DNA of 64,000 bases from CAIJMI01 sp964448085 (lineage in GTDB: Bacteria > Patescibacteriota > Microgenomatia > UBA10105 > UBA927): positions 31,108-95,107 of the forward strand of contig CAYUUX010000003.1 in assembly GCA_964448085.1 (NCBI GenBank). Reading direction: 5' to 3'. Positions 1 to 8,683 of the stretch are shown here, one piece after another. The first letter of the stretch is position 1. Each line of letters begins with the position of its first letter. Position numbers and translations under genes: made by a program. The notes beneath the pieces are model-generated. The model was not told where the DNA came from, ran no database searches, and saw only the letters and a program-made list of their open reading frames with translations.

Positions 1-1
1 T

Positions 2-1228
2 GCGGAAGAAAACGAAGCGATTTTTATTTCTCCCCGACCAATACGACAGTCATTCCTTACGTACCATGAACAGGTGTTTGGCGCAAAACACATAAAAATA
101 CTGGTACCAAAAACACACACGGGGGAAATATGTGAAGACATTATTAACGATAACGAAGTAATGGATGAGTTGGTAGCTGCGGCAAATTCGGTAAAAAAAT
201 TAACACTGCTTAGCTATTCAACAAGCCCGCAATTTTTCCATCTCGTTGAAGTTCTGCAAAAAAAAGATATTTCCGTATATACGCCCGAATCCCCAGAGGT
301 ATCCAGCGCTTGGACGGTAAATTTTTTCGGGAGCAAATCCGGCATACGGCAATTGGCACAAAAAAGCGGAGCAATCGAGCCCGATTTTAAAATCGCTGAC
401 GGTCTTATCTGTTCATCAATTTACGACGCCGCCATGATAGCCGCAAACAAGTTTGTAAAAGAAGACGGCGTGGTCATTAAAACGAACAAAGGGCACTCAG
501 GTGCGGGAGTATTATTGTTCCGTTCCGGAGATCTTCCGAAGGAATATAAATCATGCGAACAAGCAATACATAAGATTTTAAAAAAAGACAGTTATTGGGA
601 AAAGTTTCCCATTGTTATCGAAGATCTTCTCAATGTAAATTCCGCGATAGGCGGTGGATTCCCGAATGTGGAATTTAAAATAACCAAGAGTGGAAAAATA
701 GAATTTTTGTATTATTGCGCAATGCGGGTTGATCGGGATGGAATATATAAAGGACAAGAGATGCATGAATCCGTGCTTCCTGACCGCATTGCGGCTCGAG
801 TGATTGATACTGGGTATTTCATCGGCGAACAATATGCAGCCGCGGGGTATCGTGGGTACTTCGATGTCGATTTTGTCGCGGCAAAAAATGGAGAGATTTA
901 TGTGACAGAGTCAAACGCACGACGCACGGGCGGAACACATATGTATAAGACCGCGGAGAATCTTATTGGAAAAGAATTTATGACAGATTCGTATACCTTA
1001 TCGAATAACGATTACGCGCTCCCGAAAGGAAAAAAACCTTCGTTTTCAGAAATAATTACCGTATTGCAACCGGTTTTGTTTGACAAGAAAACAAAGGAGG
1101 GGGTTGTTCTGGCTTCATCGAATTTATTGGAACAAAGTAAATTCGCATATATAGTCTTCGGAAAGAACGAAAAGCGGTCTTTGGAATTAGAGGGGGAAAT
1201 GGAGCAACTGCTTACTACACTTCAGTAA
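2..1228 (+). CDS. ATP-grasp domain protein (5' end outside window)
   Basis: The reading frame is open from base 2, so the N-terminus lies outside the window; the first internal start is GTG at 74, but the upstream codons look coding. The visible part has ATP-grasp features: a Lys/Gly-rich nucleotide loop (VIKTNKGHSGAGVLLF), an acidic strand (VIEDLL) and a late metal/phosphate segment (VTESNARRTGGTH). Such enzymes join a carboxylate to an amine or thiol through an acyl-phosphate. The pattern resembles PGM1-type peptide ligases, but the substrate cannot be read from the sequence. It ends 47 bases before the tRNA gene, which has its own promoter. Confidence 0.75.
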   Translation, partial: AEENEAIFISPRPIRQSFLTYHEQVFGAKHIKILVPKTHTGEICEDIINDNEVMDELVAAANSVKKLTLLSYSTSPQFFHLVEVLQKKDISVYTPESPEVSSAWTVNFFGSKSGIRQLAQKSGAIEPDFKIADGLICSSIYDAAMIAANKFVKEDGVVIKTNKGHSGAGVLLFRSGDLPKEYKSCEQAIHKILKKDSYWEKFPIVIEDLLNVNSAIGGGFPNVEFKITKSGKIEFLYYCAMRVDRDGIYKGQEMHESVLPDRIAARVIDTGYFIGEQYAAAGYRGYFDVDFVAAKNGEIYVTESNARRTGGTHMYKTAENLIGKEFMTDSYTLSNNDYALPKGKKPSFSEIITVLQPVLFDKKTKEGVVLASSNLLEQSKFAYIVFGKNEKRSLELEGEMEQLLTTLQ

Positions 1229-1249
1229 TAACCGTTCTTCGGTAAATTT

Positions 1250-1258
1250 TGGTATAAT
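1250..1258 (+). promoter_or_regulatory. Extended -10 promoter for tRNA-Ile and idi
   Basis: TATAAT at 1253-1258 is preceded by TGG, an extended -10 element. No good -35 box is seen. The predicted start near 1265 lies about 11 bases before the tRNA, and idi follows with no room for a second promoter. Confidence 0.65.
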
Positions 1259-1275
1259 TTCTGGTATTACCGTTC

Positions 1276-1348
1276 GGAGCTGTAGTTCATCGGTTAGAAC
1301 GCGATCCTTATAAGATCGATGTAGATGGTCCGACTCCATCCAGCTCCA
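1276..1348 (+). tRNA. tRNA-Ile (anticodon UAU)
   Basis: A full cloverleaf can be drawn by hand. Acceptor GGAGCTG pairs with CAGCTCC, the D-stem GTTC with GAAC, the anticodon stem CGATC with GATCG, and the T-stem GATGG with CCATC. The loop CTTATAA gives anticodon UAU, which reads AUA. A73 fits isoleucine identity. No CCA is encoded. The T-loop is TCCGACT, so position 55 is C where nearly all tRNAs have U (pseudouridine). Most bacteria read AUA with a lysidine-modified CAU tRNA instead. The 3' end is one base from the idi start codon. Confidence 0.93.
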
Positions 1349-1349
1349 C

Positions 1350-1874
1350 ATGGAACAAGTGATTTTAGTAGACGATAAGAACCGCCGTATAGGGGTTTGT
1401 CCTAAGGAGACGGTACATACCCAAAATACTCCTTTGCATCGCGCATTTTCCGTGTTTCTTTTTAACAGCAATCATGAGTTGTTGCTTACAAAAAGAGCTG
1501 CAACAAAAAAAACGTTTGCGGGTGTATGGACGAATAGCGTGTGTGGGCATGTCTCTCCCGGAGAAAAAACTTTTTTGTCAGCCAAACGCAGGACGCAGGA
1601 AGAATTGGGGATTGCCCCACACGCCATCAGAAAAGTCTCGCCGTATAGATATTCCTTTAAAGATGCGAATGGAATTGTCGAAAACGAAATATGTCCAATT
1701 TACGTGGGATATGCTGCTATGGATCCAAAACCCAATAAGAAGGAAGTAGAAGACTGGAAATGGATAGCATGGGATAAGTTTCTTTCCCAAATTCAATCTC
1801 ATCCGGGTTCATATTCTCCGTGGTGTGAGGAAGAAGCCATGATTCTTCGTTCACGCAATATTTTCAACCGATAA
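1350..1874 (+). CDS. idi: Isopentenyl-diphosphate delta-isomerase, type 1
   Basis: A 174-residue Nudix-fold protein. It interconverts isopentenyl and dimethylallyl diphosphate, feeding polyprenyl carriers. The active-site Cys lies in TNSVCGH (about residue 65) and the catalytic Glu region in ENEICPIY (about residue 112). The Nudix-like segment has the expected REE-like helix (RRTQEELG). The length matches bacterial type 1 enzymes (about 180). The start is fixed by the family N-terminus (EQVILVDDKNRRIG), which leaves a single base after the tRNA and no room for a ribosome-binding site. The 3' end overlaps the convergent tsaD by 24 bases. Confidence 0.93.
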   Translation: MEQVILVDDKNRRIGVCPKETVHTQNTPLHRAFSVFLFNSNHELLLTKRAATKKTFAGVWTNSVCGHVSPGEKTFLSAKRRTQEELGIAPHAIRKVSPYRYSFKDANGIVENEICPIYVGYAAMDPKPNKKEVEDWKWIAWDKFLSQIQSHPGSYSPWCEEEAMILRSRNIFNR

Positions 1875-2873
1875 TTCTGGATTCGCAGAAACTGTATTGA
1901 AAGGAACAGCGTTTCCTCTAAAATATGCATACGCTCCAATATACGATGCGTTGTCCGTGCACAGAGCAATGGGTGGGCAATGGAAAGGGATGCTCGATTG
2001 TTGAAATTTTTTCCGAAGGTGAAGATTTGACGCAACCCCTCCTCCGATGAGGATAGACCGTGCTCCTTGCTGTTCTACGGCTTTCAATGTTTTTGCAACG
2101 AGTACGTCAACAATTGCGTCTTGCACCTCATAAGCTATTCGTTGAACGGTAGTTTCGGTATACCCCGGTAATTCCTTTTGCCTGGTTATTTCGCGCAAGA
2201 TTGCCGTTTTTAAACCAGAGAATGAGAAATTTAATGTATCATCATGAAGGAGCGGTCTGGGCAGCGTGCTTTTGTGTTTTCCTTGGATTTTTGGATACAA
2301 ATTCGCTGCCTCTTGTATAGCAAGACCTCCTCGTGACCCAAATCCGAGGAGTCGTGCTGCTTTATCAAACGCTTCACCGGCCGCATCGTCAATCGTACCC
2401 CCAAGCCACCGGAGTTCTTTTGTATTCTTCATGAGAAAAAGTTCAGTGTGTCCGCCGGATACAACAAGTCCGATTGCCGGGAAAAGAATCTCGGTTGTTT
2501 GCGAAGATGCAAGAAAATTTGCATAGAGATGCGCGAGAACATGGTTGACGGGTATGAGGGGTTTTTTTGTGACATAACTTATTGTTTTTGCCGTTTCAAC
2601 ACCAATAAGGAGTGATCCGATAAGTCCGGGACCTATCGTCACGGCAACCGCGTCAATATGTTTCCAATCTTGGTTTGCTGCTCGCAGCGCCTCGTTGATG
2701 ACGGGAAGCATGCATTTAAGTTGCTCCCGTGACGCCACCTCGGGAACAATGCCACCATATTTTTCATGCATGGCTGAAGAAGTGGCGACGATATTGCTTA
2801 GAATTGTTGTTCCGTTTTTAACCACGGATGCGGACGTTTCATCACAGCTTGATTCAATTGCGAGAATTATCAT
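1851..2873 (-). CDS. tsaD: tRNA N6-adenosine threonylcarbamoyltransferase TsaD
   Basis: A 340-residue ASKHA-fold enzyme that transfers threonylcarbamoyl to A37 of ANN-reading tRNAs, together with TsaB/TsaE and using TsaC product. The N-terminus MIILAIESSCDETSAS is diagnostic and sets the start at 2873. The metal-binding HxxxH is in NHVLAHLYA (about residue 107), followed by VVSGGHTELF, GEAFDKAARLLG and FSFSGLKTAI. The start overlaps the MFS stop in an ATGA, so translation is probably coupled. It is the last gene of the vanW-type operon. tsaB, tsaC and tsaE are not in this window. Confidence 0.96.
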   Translation of the reverse strand: MIILAIESSCDETSASVVKNGTTILSNIVATSSAMHEKYGGIVPEVASREQLKCMLPVINEALRAANQDWKHIDAVAVTIGPGLIGSLLIGVETAKTISYVTKKPLIPVNHVLAHLYANFLASSQTTEILFPAIGLVVSGGHTELFLMKNTKELRWLGGTIDDAAGEAFDKAARLLGFGSRGGLAIQEAANLYPKIQGKHKSTLPRPLLHDDTLNFSFSGLKTAILREITRQKELPGYTETTVQRIAYEVQDAIVDVLVAKTLKAVEQQGARSILIGGGVASNLHLRKKFQQSSIPFHCPPIALCTDNASYIGAYAYFRGNAVPFNTVSANPELSVENIA

Positions 2874-4024
2874 GTATGTAGCCGTTTCTTTAATTGTAAT
2901 AAGAATACAATCCTTGGGAGCATAAAGATCTGAGATAGTAAGAGTGCAGTTGCAGGAGAGGTCCAATCGGCCACCACTCCAAGAAGAATTGAAAATATTC
3001 CAAACGCTACGTTTCCCATAAAGGAGACGATGGAAGCAAGGGTCGCTCGTTCGTTTTCCGTAAACTCCTTTTGCATTAATGCGTTTGATGCAACACCTGT
3101 TACACCAAATAAAAACGACGTAGACGACATGATAATGGGGGATGCAATGGTCGGAAAAACGAGAGAGATACCATTGATAATACGGTTTATACAGGTGTCA
3201 AATAACATAAGATTTAAACCACCGAATTTTTTAATCAGTTTCCCTGCATACCAATAGCTTATCCCGCCTCCTGCAAATGAGAGAGCTTTTGAAATACCGA
3301 TCGCCCATGTTGGCCAAAGTGTTGCTATAAATGCAGATTTAAATTGGAAACCGGATTCGCCAACTCCAAATCCGATAATTTCGTCAATGCTGAGGAGTCT
3401 AAGGGTTTTGTTACGCCATATGTGTTTGATTGCATTTGAAAGATGCGAATAAATATTCGCCGTGGTCAATGATTGACTCTTTGGTTCTCGGACATAGAAA
3501 GAAAGAATGAAGCAGATAACTTGTGGAATAACAGAAAGCCACATGACCCATGCATAAGAAAAATAGGCGATAACGCTTCCTATGACAGTTCCAATCGTTA
3601 AAGCTGCTTGGAACATGGCGCTTACCTTCCCAAGGTAGTGATCATAGAGATCAGATTTTTTTAAATCGCGCAGTGAATCATGAAGTAGCGCATCATTATT
3701 GCCGCTATAAAATGCCCGTCCGACGCCTTCAAAAATGGCGCCAGCGGCAAGAAATCCGTATCCTCCACCGATTGCATAGCATGTTATGCTAACAACAGAT
3801 GCGATCGCGCCTGCAGTTATGGTATTTTTCCTTCCAATTTTATCCGAAAGAATTCCTGTGGGAACCTCAAAAAAAGCGGAGGACACCATTGCTATGCTAA
3901 AAAGGCTCATTGCTAATGCATATGACCCGGTTATTTTTGCAAAATATAGAATGAGAATTGCACTATAAAAATTAAAATCCGTAAAGAAATTAAATAGCGC
4001 TAAAACCCTGATATTACGCTCCAT
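2870..4024 (-). CDS. MFS transporter
   Basis: A 384-residue polytopic membrane protein with about 12 hydrophobic helices. The loop after helix 2 (GILSDKIGRKNT) is the classic MFS motif A. The short N-terminus (MERNIRVLALFNFF) leads directly into helix 1. Substrate is not predictable; the fold resembles small-molecule exporters. It sits 11 bases after the cytidylyltransferase-like gene and overlaps tsaD by 4 bases. Confidence 0.85.
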   Translation of the reverse strand: MERNIRVLALFNFFTDFNFYSAILILYFAKITGSYALAMSLFSIAMVSSAFFEVPTGILSDKIGRKNTITAGAIASVVSITCYAIGGGYGFLAAGAIFEGVGRAFYSGNNDALLHDSLRDLKKSDLYDHYLGKVSAMFQAALTIGTVIGSVIAYFSYAWVMWLSVIPQVICFILSFYVREPKSQSLTTANIYSHLSNAIKHIWRNKTLRLLSIDEIIGFGVGESGFQFKSAFIATLWPTWAIGISKALSFAGGGISYWYAGKLIKKFGGLNLMLFDTCINRIINGISLVFPTIASPIIMSSTSFLFGVTGVASNALMQKEFTENERATLASIVSFMGNVAFGIFSILLGVVADWTSPATALLLSQIFMLPRIVFLLQLKKRLHT

Positions 4025-4035
4025 ATACGTATATT

Positions 4036-4461
4036 CTACTCGAGTTGAAGCAATTTCGCGAGAACGGACGTTGAGGGTGTTTCAACTTTTGGTATCACAA
4101 TGGCTTTGGCACCAACGAGTTCAGTTTGCCGAAGTTTTTTTTCCAATATAGGATCACCCTCTGTCAAAGCTATGTGCGTTGGTTGTATCCGTTGGACCAT
4201 TGCGAAATAGTCAGCATCGTTGGTGAATGTGGGGAGCGATATAACCTCATCCACATAAATGAGAGACTCAAGCATTTTTTTTCGTTGTTCCTGTGTATGG
4301 AATGGTCTTCCTGGCCCTTTGAGTCGTTTGATTGTTTCATCGGATTCGAGCATAACAACGAGTTTTCCTCCGTGTTGTTTAGCCTTTTCCAAAAAACTGA
4401 TATGTCCGAAATGGAGTATGTCAAAACATCCACCGACAAGTATGAGAGGTGTTTTTTTCAT
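4036..4461 (-). CDS. Cytidylyltransferase-like nucleotidyltransferase
   Basis: A 141-residue single-domain Rossmann nucleotidyltransferase. The N-terminal GGCFDILHFGH holds the HxGH nucleotide-binding motif. This layout is typical of glycerol-3-phosphate cytidylyltransferase (TagD) and the C-terminal domain of HldE/RfaE. Members activate a sugar- or alcohol-phosphate with CTP or ATP; the acceptor cannot be read here. Its start overlaps the end of the VanW-family gene by 4 bases, so the two are probably translated together and both could serve the envelope. Confidence 0.82.
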   Translation of the reverse strand: MKKTPLILVGGCFDILHFGHISFLEKAKQHGGKLVVMLESDETIKRLKGPGRPFHTQEQRKKMLESLIYVDEVISLPTFTNDADYFAMVQRIQPTHIALTEGDPILEKKLRQTELVGAKAIVIPKVETPSTSVLAKLLQLE

Positions 4462-5855
4462 TGTTTAACTCCTTTCAAAAAGACGGCTTGCCACGGTCGA
4501 TAATTGGATGAGAATGTTTGTTCTGTTTGGACAACGCCGTTTTTCGTTACCCTATAAAGGAAGGATGCTTTTGCTCCCCAGGCGGCAAAATCGACCTGCC
4601 TGATTACGCCAACGGGAAGTGTTGGATCATCTTGGTATAACGGAGGAGGGGGTGCAACAATGCCTCCTACAACATGATTCAGGATTTCCGCTTTTCTTCC
4701 ATCAGGAGCGCCATAAAATTCGACAGTGAGTGTGAGATTGTCCGTATCGGTTTTTGTTTGAATAAGAATGTAGGAAGCGGTGTCGTTTATAAAACGTAAA
4801 TCTTCCGTTGGATTAAAAACCGTTGCGTCTAGTCCGGCTTTTGATCCATCATCCTCATAATAATGAACGCGATAGGAATGTTCGTGCCGTTCAGTGATGG
4901 GAAGACCCGCATTGAGTGCTGCCCGAAAGACAGTCGTCGAAACCTGACAGACTCCGCCTCCATCGCCCAAAACGGTTCTCCCGTCTTTTATGATATACGC
5001 AGATTGGTATCCCGTTGCGGCCGATATGTCCCCAACTGTTTTGTTAAAGGAAAAAGTGTCACCGGGGGCAATGAGAACACCGTTTAATTTCGACGCGGCA
5101 AGCGCAACATTGTGTATTCTACCCGGGATGGATCCGGGAAATTCAGAATATCCAATACTGATGCGTTCTTTGATGCCAAATGAATTCGTCTGTTTTGTTG
5201 AAACAAGCGGTTCTATGGACAGGACGGGTATGGGAATGGTTATGTATCGCACATCGCGGGAAAGCGCCTCAATAAGTTTGTTGGAAATAAGCGTTCTCAA
5301 AGCGTCTTCATCAACGGATTTTCCCGTCTGGGATGGTTTAAATACTGCTACCTTACCGTTTGAAAATGAAAAAAGAGCATTTTGCACGGGTATATTAATT
5401 GAAGCAGAGAGGGAAGCTATGGTTGCATCAACTGCGTCTCTGTTCCACGTGTATGCAGGAGGAAGATTTGTAGGCTGCCGTCCATAGCGTTCACGGATAT
5501 TACTTATAAAATGGGATGATCGTCCGATCAGTAATGCTTGCGTTGCTGACAAAGTCGCGTCATAGCCGATTCGTAATTCCGTTCCTGATACCGTTGCTGT
5601 TGTTGATTCGTATGTGAGTTCAATTTGGATATCGTTAAACGAGGTGTTTTTTTCCATCCAATACGCCTTAATTTCTTCTTTGGTTTCGCCCCCAAATGGG
5701 ATAGTATCAATGAAAACTTGCGGGTATGCCTTGTCCTTAAATGAAGATTCAAAATACCATACAGCTCCGGCACTGGCGCCAATAAAGATGGTGATGCAAG
5801 AAAAAATGATCCATAAAACAGGGATATGCGCCGCCTTGTTGTTTTTATGAGCCAT
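4458..5855 (-). CDS. VanW family membrane-anchored protein
   Basis: A 465-residue protein. Residues about 13-33 form one membrane segment, so the rest is extracytoplasmic. The middle contains peptidoglycan-binding-like (PG_binding_4) sequence, and the C-terminal half (about 225-370) is the VanW domain with FSFNKTVG and the GGGVCQVSTT core. VanW proteins are common envelope proteins of unproven biochemical role; some carry vancomycin-cluster names only by history. First gene of a four-gene operon. A possible -10 (TACAAT, complement of 5865-5870) lies 9 bases from the ATG. Confidence 0.88.
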   Translation of the reverse strand: MAHKNNKAAHIPVLWIIFSCITIFIGASAGAVWYFESSFKDKAYPQVFIDTIPFGGETKEEIKAYWMEKNTSFNDIQIELTYESTTATVSGTELRIGYDATLSATQALLIGRSSHFISNIRERYGRQPTNLPPAYTWNRDAVDATIASLSASINIPVQNALFSFSNGKVAVFKPSQTGKSVDEDALRTLISNKLIEALSRDVRYITIPIPVLSIEPLVSTKQTNSFGIKERISIGYSEFPGSIPGRIHNVALAASKLNGVLIAPGDTFSFNKTVGDISAATGYQSAYIIKDGRTVLGDGGGVCQVSTTVFRAALNAGLPITERHEHSYRVHYYEDDGSKAGLDATVFNPTEDLRFINDTASYILIQTKTDTDNLTLTVEFYGAPDGRKAEILNHVVGGIVAPPPPLYQDDPTLPVGVIRQVDFAAWGAKASFLYRVTKNGVVQTEQTFSSNYRPWQAVFLKGVKQ

Positions 5856-5882
5856 GGTATGATTATTGTACAGGATTTTTTT

Positions 5883-7406
5883 ATGATTACGCCACCATCA
5901 AACCCGAATCCAAACGAAGGTATTACATTTGGACAATTACAGGATTTTTCTGGACAGGAAACCGTTGTTGTTCCCCCTACGCCCACACCAGAAGCAACAG
6001 CGCCTGTGGTAGAAGTATCGCCGGATATGCAAGTCCCTTTGCCAACGATACCTGAAAAGGAGCAAGGGGGACGGCGATCTAACCCGTGGCCAAAAAGGAT
6101 TATCCTTTTTTTGTTATTGATCATTCTTATTATTGGTGGCCTATTTGGAGGAAGATACATCATCGATATGATGAATGCGTCTAAAGAGGTCACAATATCC
6201 TATTGGGGCTTATGGGAAGATGAATCGATTATACAGCCAGTGATCGCAGCGTTTGAAGCAAAAAATCCTAAAATTAAGGTTCAATACAGCAAACAATCCC
6301 ATAAACAGTATCGGGAACGGTTGCAAGCTGCTATATCCCGCGGGGAAGGTCCTGACGTATTTCGATTTCATAATACTTGGGTTCCGATGATGCGCAACGA
6401 TTTATCGCTTGTTCCCGAAGGAGTGATGACGACGAACGAATTTGATAATATATTTTATCCAGTTGCGTCAAATGATCTTGTTGCAGGAAACGCAATTTAT
6501 GGGATTCCCGTTATGTTTGATGGTTTGGGACTGTATTACAACGAAGACCTGTTTGCGACAGCGGGAATTACTGCGCCACCCTCAACATGGGAAGAATTGC
6601 TGACGATGGTACCGAAGATTGCTAAGCCAGACGGGGAAACCTTCACAATATCCGCCATAGCATTGGGAACAACAGGCAACGTTGAACATTATTCCGACAT
6701 TCTTTCAACCATGTTTATGCAAAACGGTATCGGAAACGGAATACCGCAAGGAACCACTGCGCAAGAAGCGCTTATGTTTTATAGGAAATTCGCAACGCCG
6801 AATGATCCTGTATACACTTGGAATGACACCATGGATAATTCGATTTACGCATTTGCCATAGGAAAAGTAGCCATGATCATGGCACCTTCTTGGAGAGCGT
6901 TCGATATTCAATCAATCAATCCGAATTTACGTTTTAAAATTGCACCAATTCCCCAATTGCCCGGTTCTTCAGTCAATTGGGCTTCGTATTGGGTGGAAGG
7001 GGTATCCAGTCAGAGTAAATACCAGCAACAGGCATGGGAATTTGTGAAGTTTTTGACCAGTAAAGAAGGGGCGACGCTTCTCTATAGCGAAGCACAACGA
7101 TCCAGAAAACTTTTTGGAGAACCATATGCTCGAAAAGAGCTCGCTGCTATGCTGGAGGATGACCCGTATGTTGGTGCATATATAAAACAAGCGCCGACCG
7201 CACAATCATTTCCCTTGGCATCAAGAACGTTTGATAACGGACTCAATGATCGATTGATCGTATATCTGCAAAATGCCGTGAATGCGATAAAAGACGGCTC
7301 TTCTCCGGAAAGCGAAATGGAAACAATGGTTGCCGGTTTTCAACAAGTGTTTTCAACATACGGATTGGTGTCAAACACTGCCCCAGCAGCCTCCGGACAA
7401 CAATAA
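5883..7406 (+). CDS. Membrane-anchored extracellular solute-binding protein
   Basis: A 507-residue protein. Residues 1-65 are Pro-rich and probably cytoplasmic, a single membrane helix lies at about 68-88, and the rest resembles family 1 (sugar-type) ABC solute-binding proteins: VTISYWGLWED opens the domain, followed by GPDVFRF, VMFDGLGLYYNEDLF and an ordered two-lobed core. The anchor is an N-terminal helix, not a lipobox. ATG at 5883 was chosen because earlier in-frame starts overlap the divergent VanW gene. No ABC permease or ATPase gene is in the window, so the partner is unknown. An extended -10 (TATGAT, 5858-5863) lies upstream. Confidence 0.85.
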   Translation: MITPPSNPNPNEGITFGQLQDFSGQETVVVPPTPTPEATAPVVEVSPDMQVPLPTIPEKEQGGRRSNPWPKRIILFLLLIILIIGGLFGGRYIIDMMNASKEVTISYWGLWEDESIIQPVIAAFEAKNPKIKVQYSKQSHKQYRERLQAAISRGEGPDVFRFHNTWVPMMRNDLSLVPEGVMTTNEFDNIFYPVASNDLVAGNAIYGIPVMFDGLGLYYNEDLFATAGITAPPSTWEELLTMVPKIAKPDGETFTISAIALGTTGNVEHYSDILSTMFMQNGIGNGIPQGTTAQEALMFYRKFATPNDPVYTWNDTMDNSIYAFAIGKVAMIMAPSWRAFDIQSINPNLRFKIAPIPQLPGSSVNWASYWVEGVSSQSKYQQQAWEFVKFLTSKEGATLLYSEAQRSRKLFGEPYARKELAAMLEDDPYVGAYIKQAPTAQSFPLASRTFDNGLNDRLIVYLQNAVNAIKDGSSPESEMETMVAGFQQVFSTYGLVSNTAPAASGQQ

Positions 7407-8311
7407 TGGCGTCCTTACAATCGATGGTTCTCTCCGCGATGCTTTATGCGGATATTTTTCATTATCCATTGACGTTTCGTGAAATTGTTTTTTGGGTTCC
7501 TTCAGCCAAGCGTATCCAAGCAAAGAGTATTACGAAAGTATTGTCGTATTTGGTGAAGTACAGAAAAATTCAGTATTATGCGCCATTTTTTGTCCTGCCG
7601 CGAAGGGTGTCGCTCATAGGGATTCGCGCAAGGCACTTGGAGGCAAGCAGGAAAAAATGGACCAAAGCCTATACATTTGCGCGTTGGGTGCAATGGATAC
7701 CGACGGTGATGCTTGTCGGCGTGACGGGTGGTGTTGCCATGAATAATGCAGACATTGATGATGATATCGATATTTGTATTGTGGCAAGAAAAAAAACGGT
7801 GTGGATTACTCGGTTTTTCGTCACGCTGTTTGCGGAGTTGATGAATAATAGGAGAAGGCCAGATTCGACACATGTTAAAGATAAGATTTGTTTGAATATG
7901 TTTCTTTCAGAAACGTCCCTTGCTGTTCCAATGTCAGAGCGTGGTCTTTATGAGGCTCATGAAGTATTACAAATGGTTCCTTTGTGGGAGCGAAGTTCTA
8001 CCTATAAGAAATTCGTATCTGCTAACACATGGGCAAGCTTGTGTTACCATAATGCATTTTTTTCTCGAAATAAATTGAAGAGTAAACAGATACGAAGATT
8101 CAGAGGGGCAGAAAAAATATGTTCTTTGTTTGAGTCACCAGCAAGGGTATTACAGCTTTGGTATATGAATAAACGGAGAACGTCAGAAGTGGTTACGAAA
8201 GACAAAATACGTTTTCATCCGATTGACAGGCGAGCATTGATACATAATCAATATAGGAAGCTCCTTGGGTTAAGAAAAATTCCCCTTGACAAGAATCTTG
8301 CCCAAATCTAA
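7406..8311 (+). CDS. Nucleotidyltransferase-like protein
   Basis: A 301-residue protein. Residues about 115-130 read GVTGGVAMNNADIDDDIDI, close to the Pol-beta-superfamily pattern of a Gly-rich turn followed by DxD. The N-terminal 70 residues could be a winged helix, and the C-terminus is basic. Substrate is unknown. The start overlaps the stop of the solute-binding gene by one base (TAATG), so it is probably co-transcribed and coupled. The groES promoter lies within its last bases. Confidence 0.6.
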   Translation: MASLQSMVLSAMLYADIFHYPLTFREIVFWVPSAKRIQAKSITKVLSYLVKYRKIQYYAPFFVLPRRVSLIGIRARHLEASRKKWTKAYTFARWVQWIPTVMLVGVTGGVAMNNADIDDDIDICIVARKKTVWITRFFVTLFAELMNNRRRPDSTHVKDKICLNMFLSETSLAVPMSERGLYEAHEVLQMVPLWERSSTYKKFVSANTWASLCYHNAFFSRNKLKSKQIRRFRGAEKICSLFESPARVLQLWYMNKRRTSEVVTKDKIRFHPIDRRALIHNQYRKLLGLRKIPLDKNLAQI

Positions 8312-8314
8312 AAT
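8286..8314 (+). promoter_or_regulatory. Sigma-70-type promoter of groES-groEL
   Basis: TTGACA at 8286-8291, a 17-base spacer, then TAAAAT at 8309-8314. It overlaps the end of the preceding gene and abuts the CIRCE operator, so bound HrcA would block initiation. Confidence 0.85.
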
Positions 8315-8339
8315 AGCAGTCACTCATAATGAGTGCCAA
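8313..8339 (+). promoter_or_regulatory. CIRCE operator (HrcA site) of groESL
   Basis: Left arm ATAGCAGTC (8313-8321), a 9-base spacer, right arm GAGTGCCAA (8331-8339). The consensus is TTAGCACTC-N9-GAGTGCTAA; 15 of 18 arm bases match. The gene for the repressor and a second CIRCE lie at 44 kb. Confidence 0.82.
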
Positions 8340-8372
8340 AGAAAAGTTAGTAGAATTTTTTAAGGAGGATGT

Positions 8373-8663
8373 ATGACAAAGATAACGCCACTGTTTGATA
8401 ATGTGTTAATCAAACCGCTTGAAGCAGAAGAGAAGCTCCCTTCAGGAATCGTTCTTCCTGACAATGCAAAAGAAAAACCACAAATGGGAGAGATTATGGC
8501 AGTTGGTCCTGGAGCAAAGGACGAAAAAGGGAACACCATTTCAATGGTCGTGAAACAGGGGGATAAGGTTATGTATAAGAAGTGGGGAGGAAACGAAGTG
8601 AAAGTCAACGGAGAAGAATGGATGATTGTTGAACAAAAAGATATATTAGCAGTTATTAAATAA
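8373..8663 (+). CDS. groES: Co-chaperonin GroES
   Basis: A 96-residue protein that forms the heptameric lid of GroEL. It has the family start (ITPLFDNVLIKPLE), a mobile-loop region near SGIVLPDNAKEKP, and the GDKVMYKKWGG segment. A strong Shine-Dalgarno (AAGGAGG) precedes the ATG, unlike most genes here. First gene of the CIRCE-controlled operon, 20 bases upstream of groEL. Confidence 0.97.
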   Translation: MTKITPLFDNVLIKPLEAEEKLPSGIVLPDNAKEKPQMGEIMAVGPGAKDEKGNTISMVVKQGDKVMYKKWGGNEVKVNGEEWMIVEQKDILAVIK

Positions 8664-8683
8664 CCACTTTTAAAGGAGGACAT

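Noticed and set aside
5528..6193. A 221-codon minus-strand frame across the VanW/solute-binding boundary
   Set aside because: It overlaps two strong genes and the promoter; composition is not protein-like.
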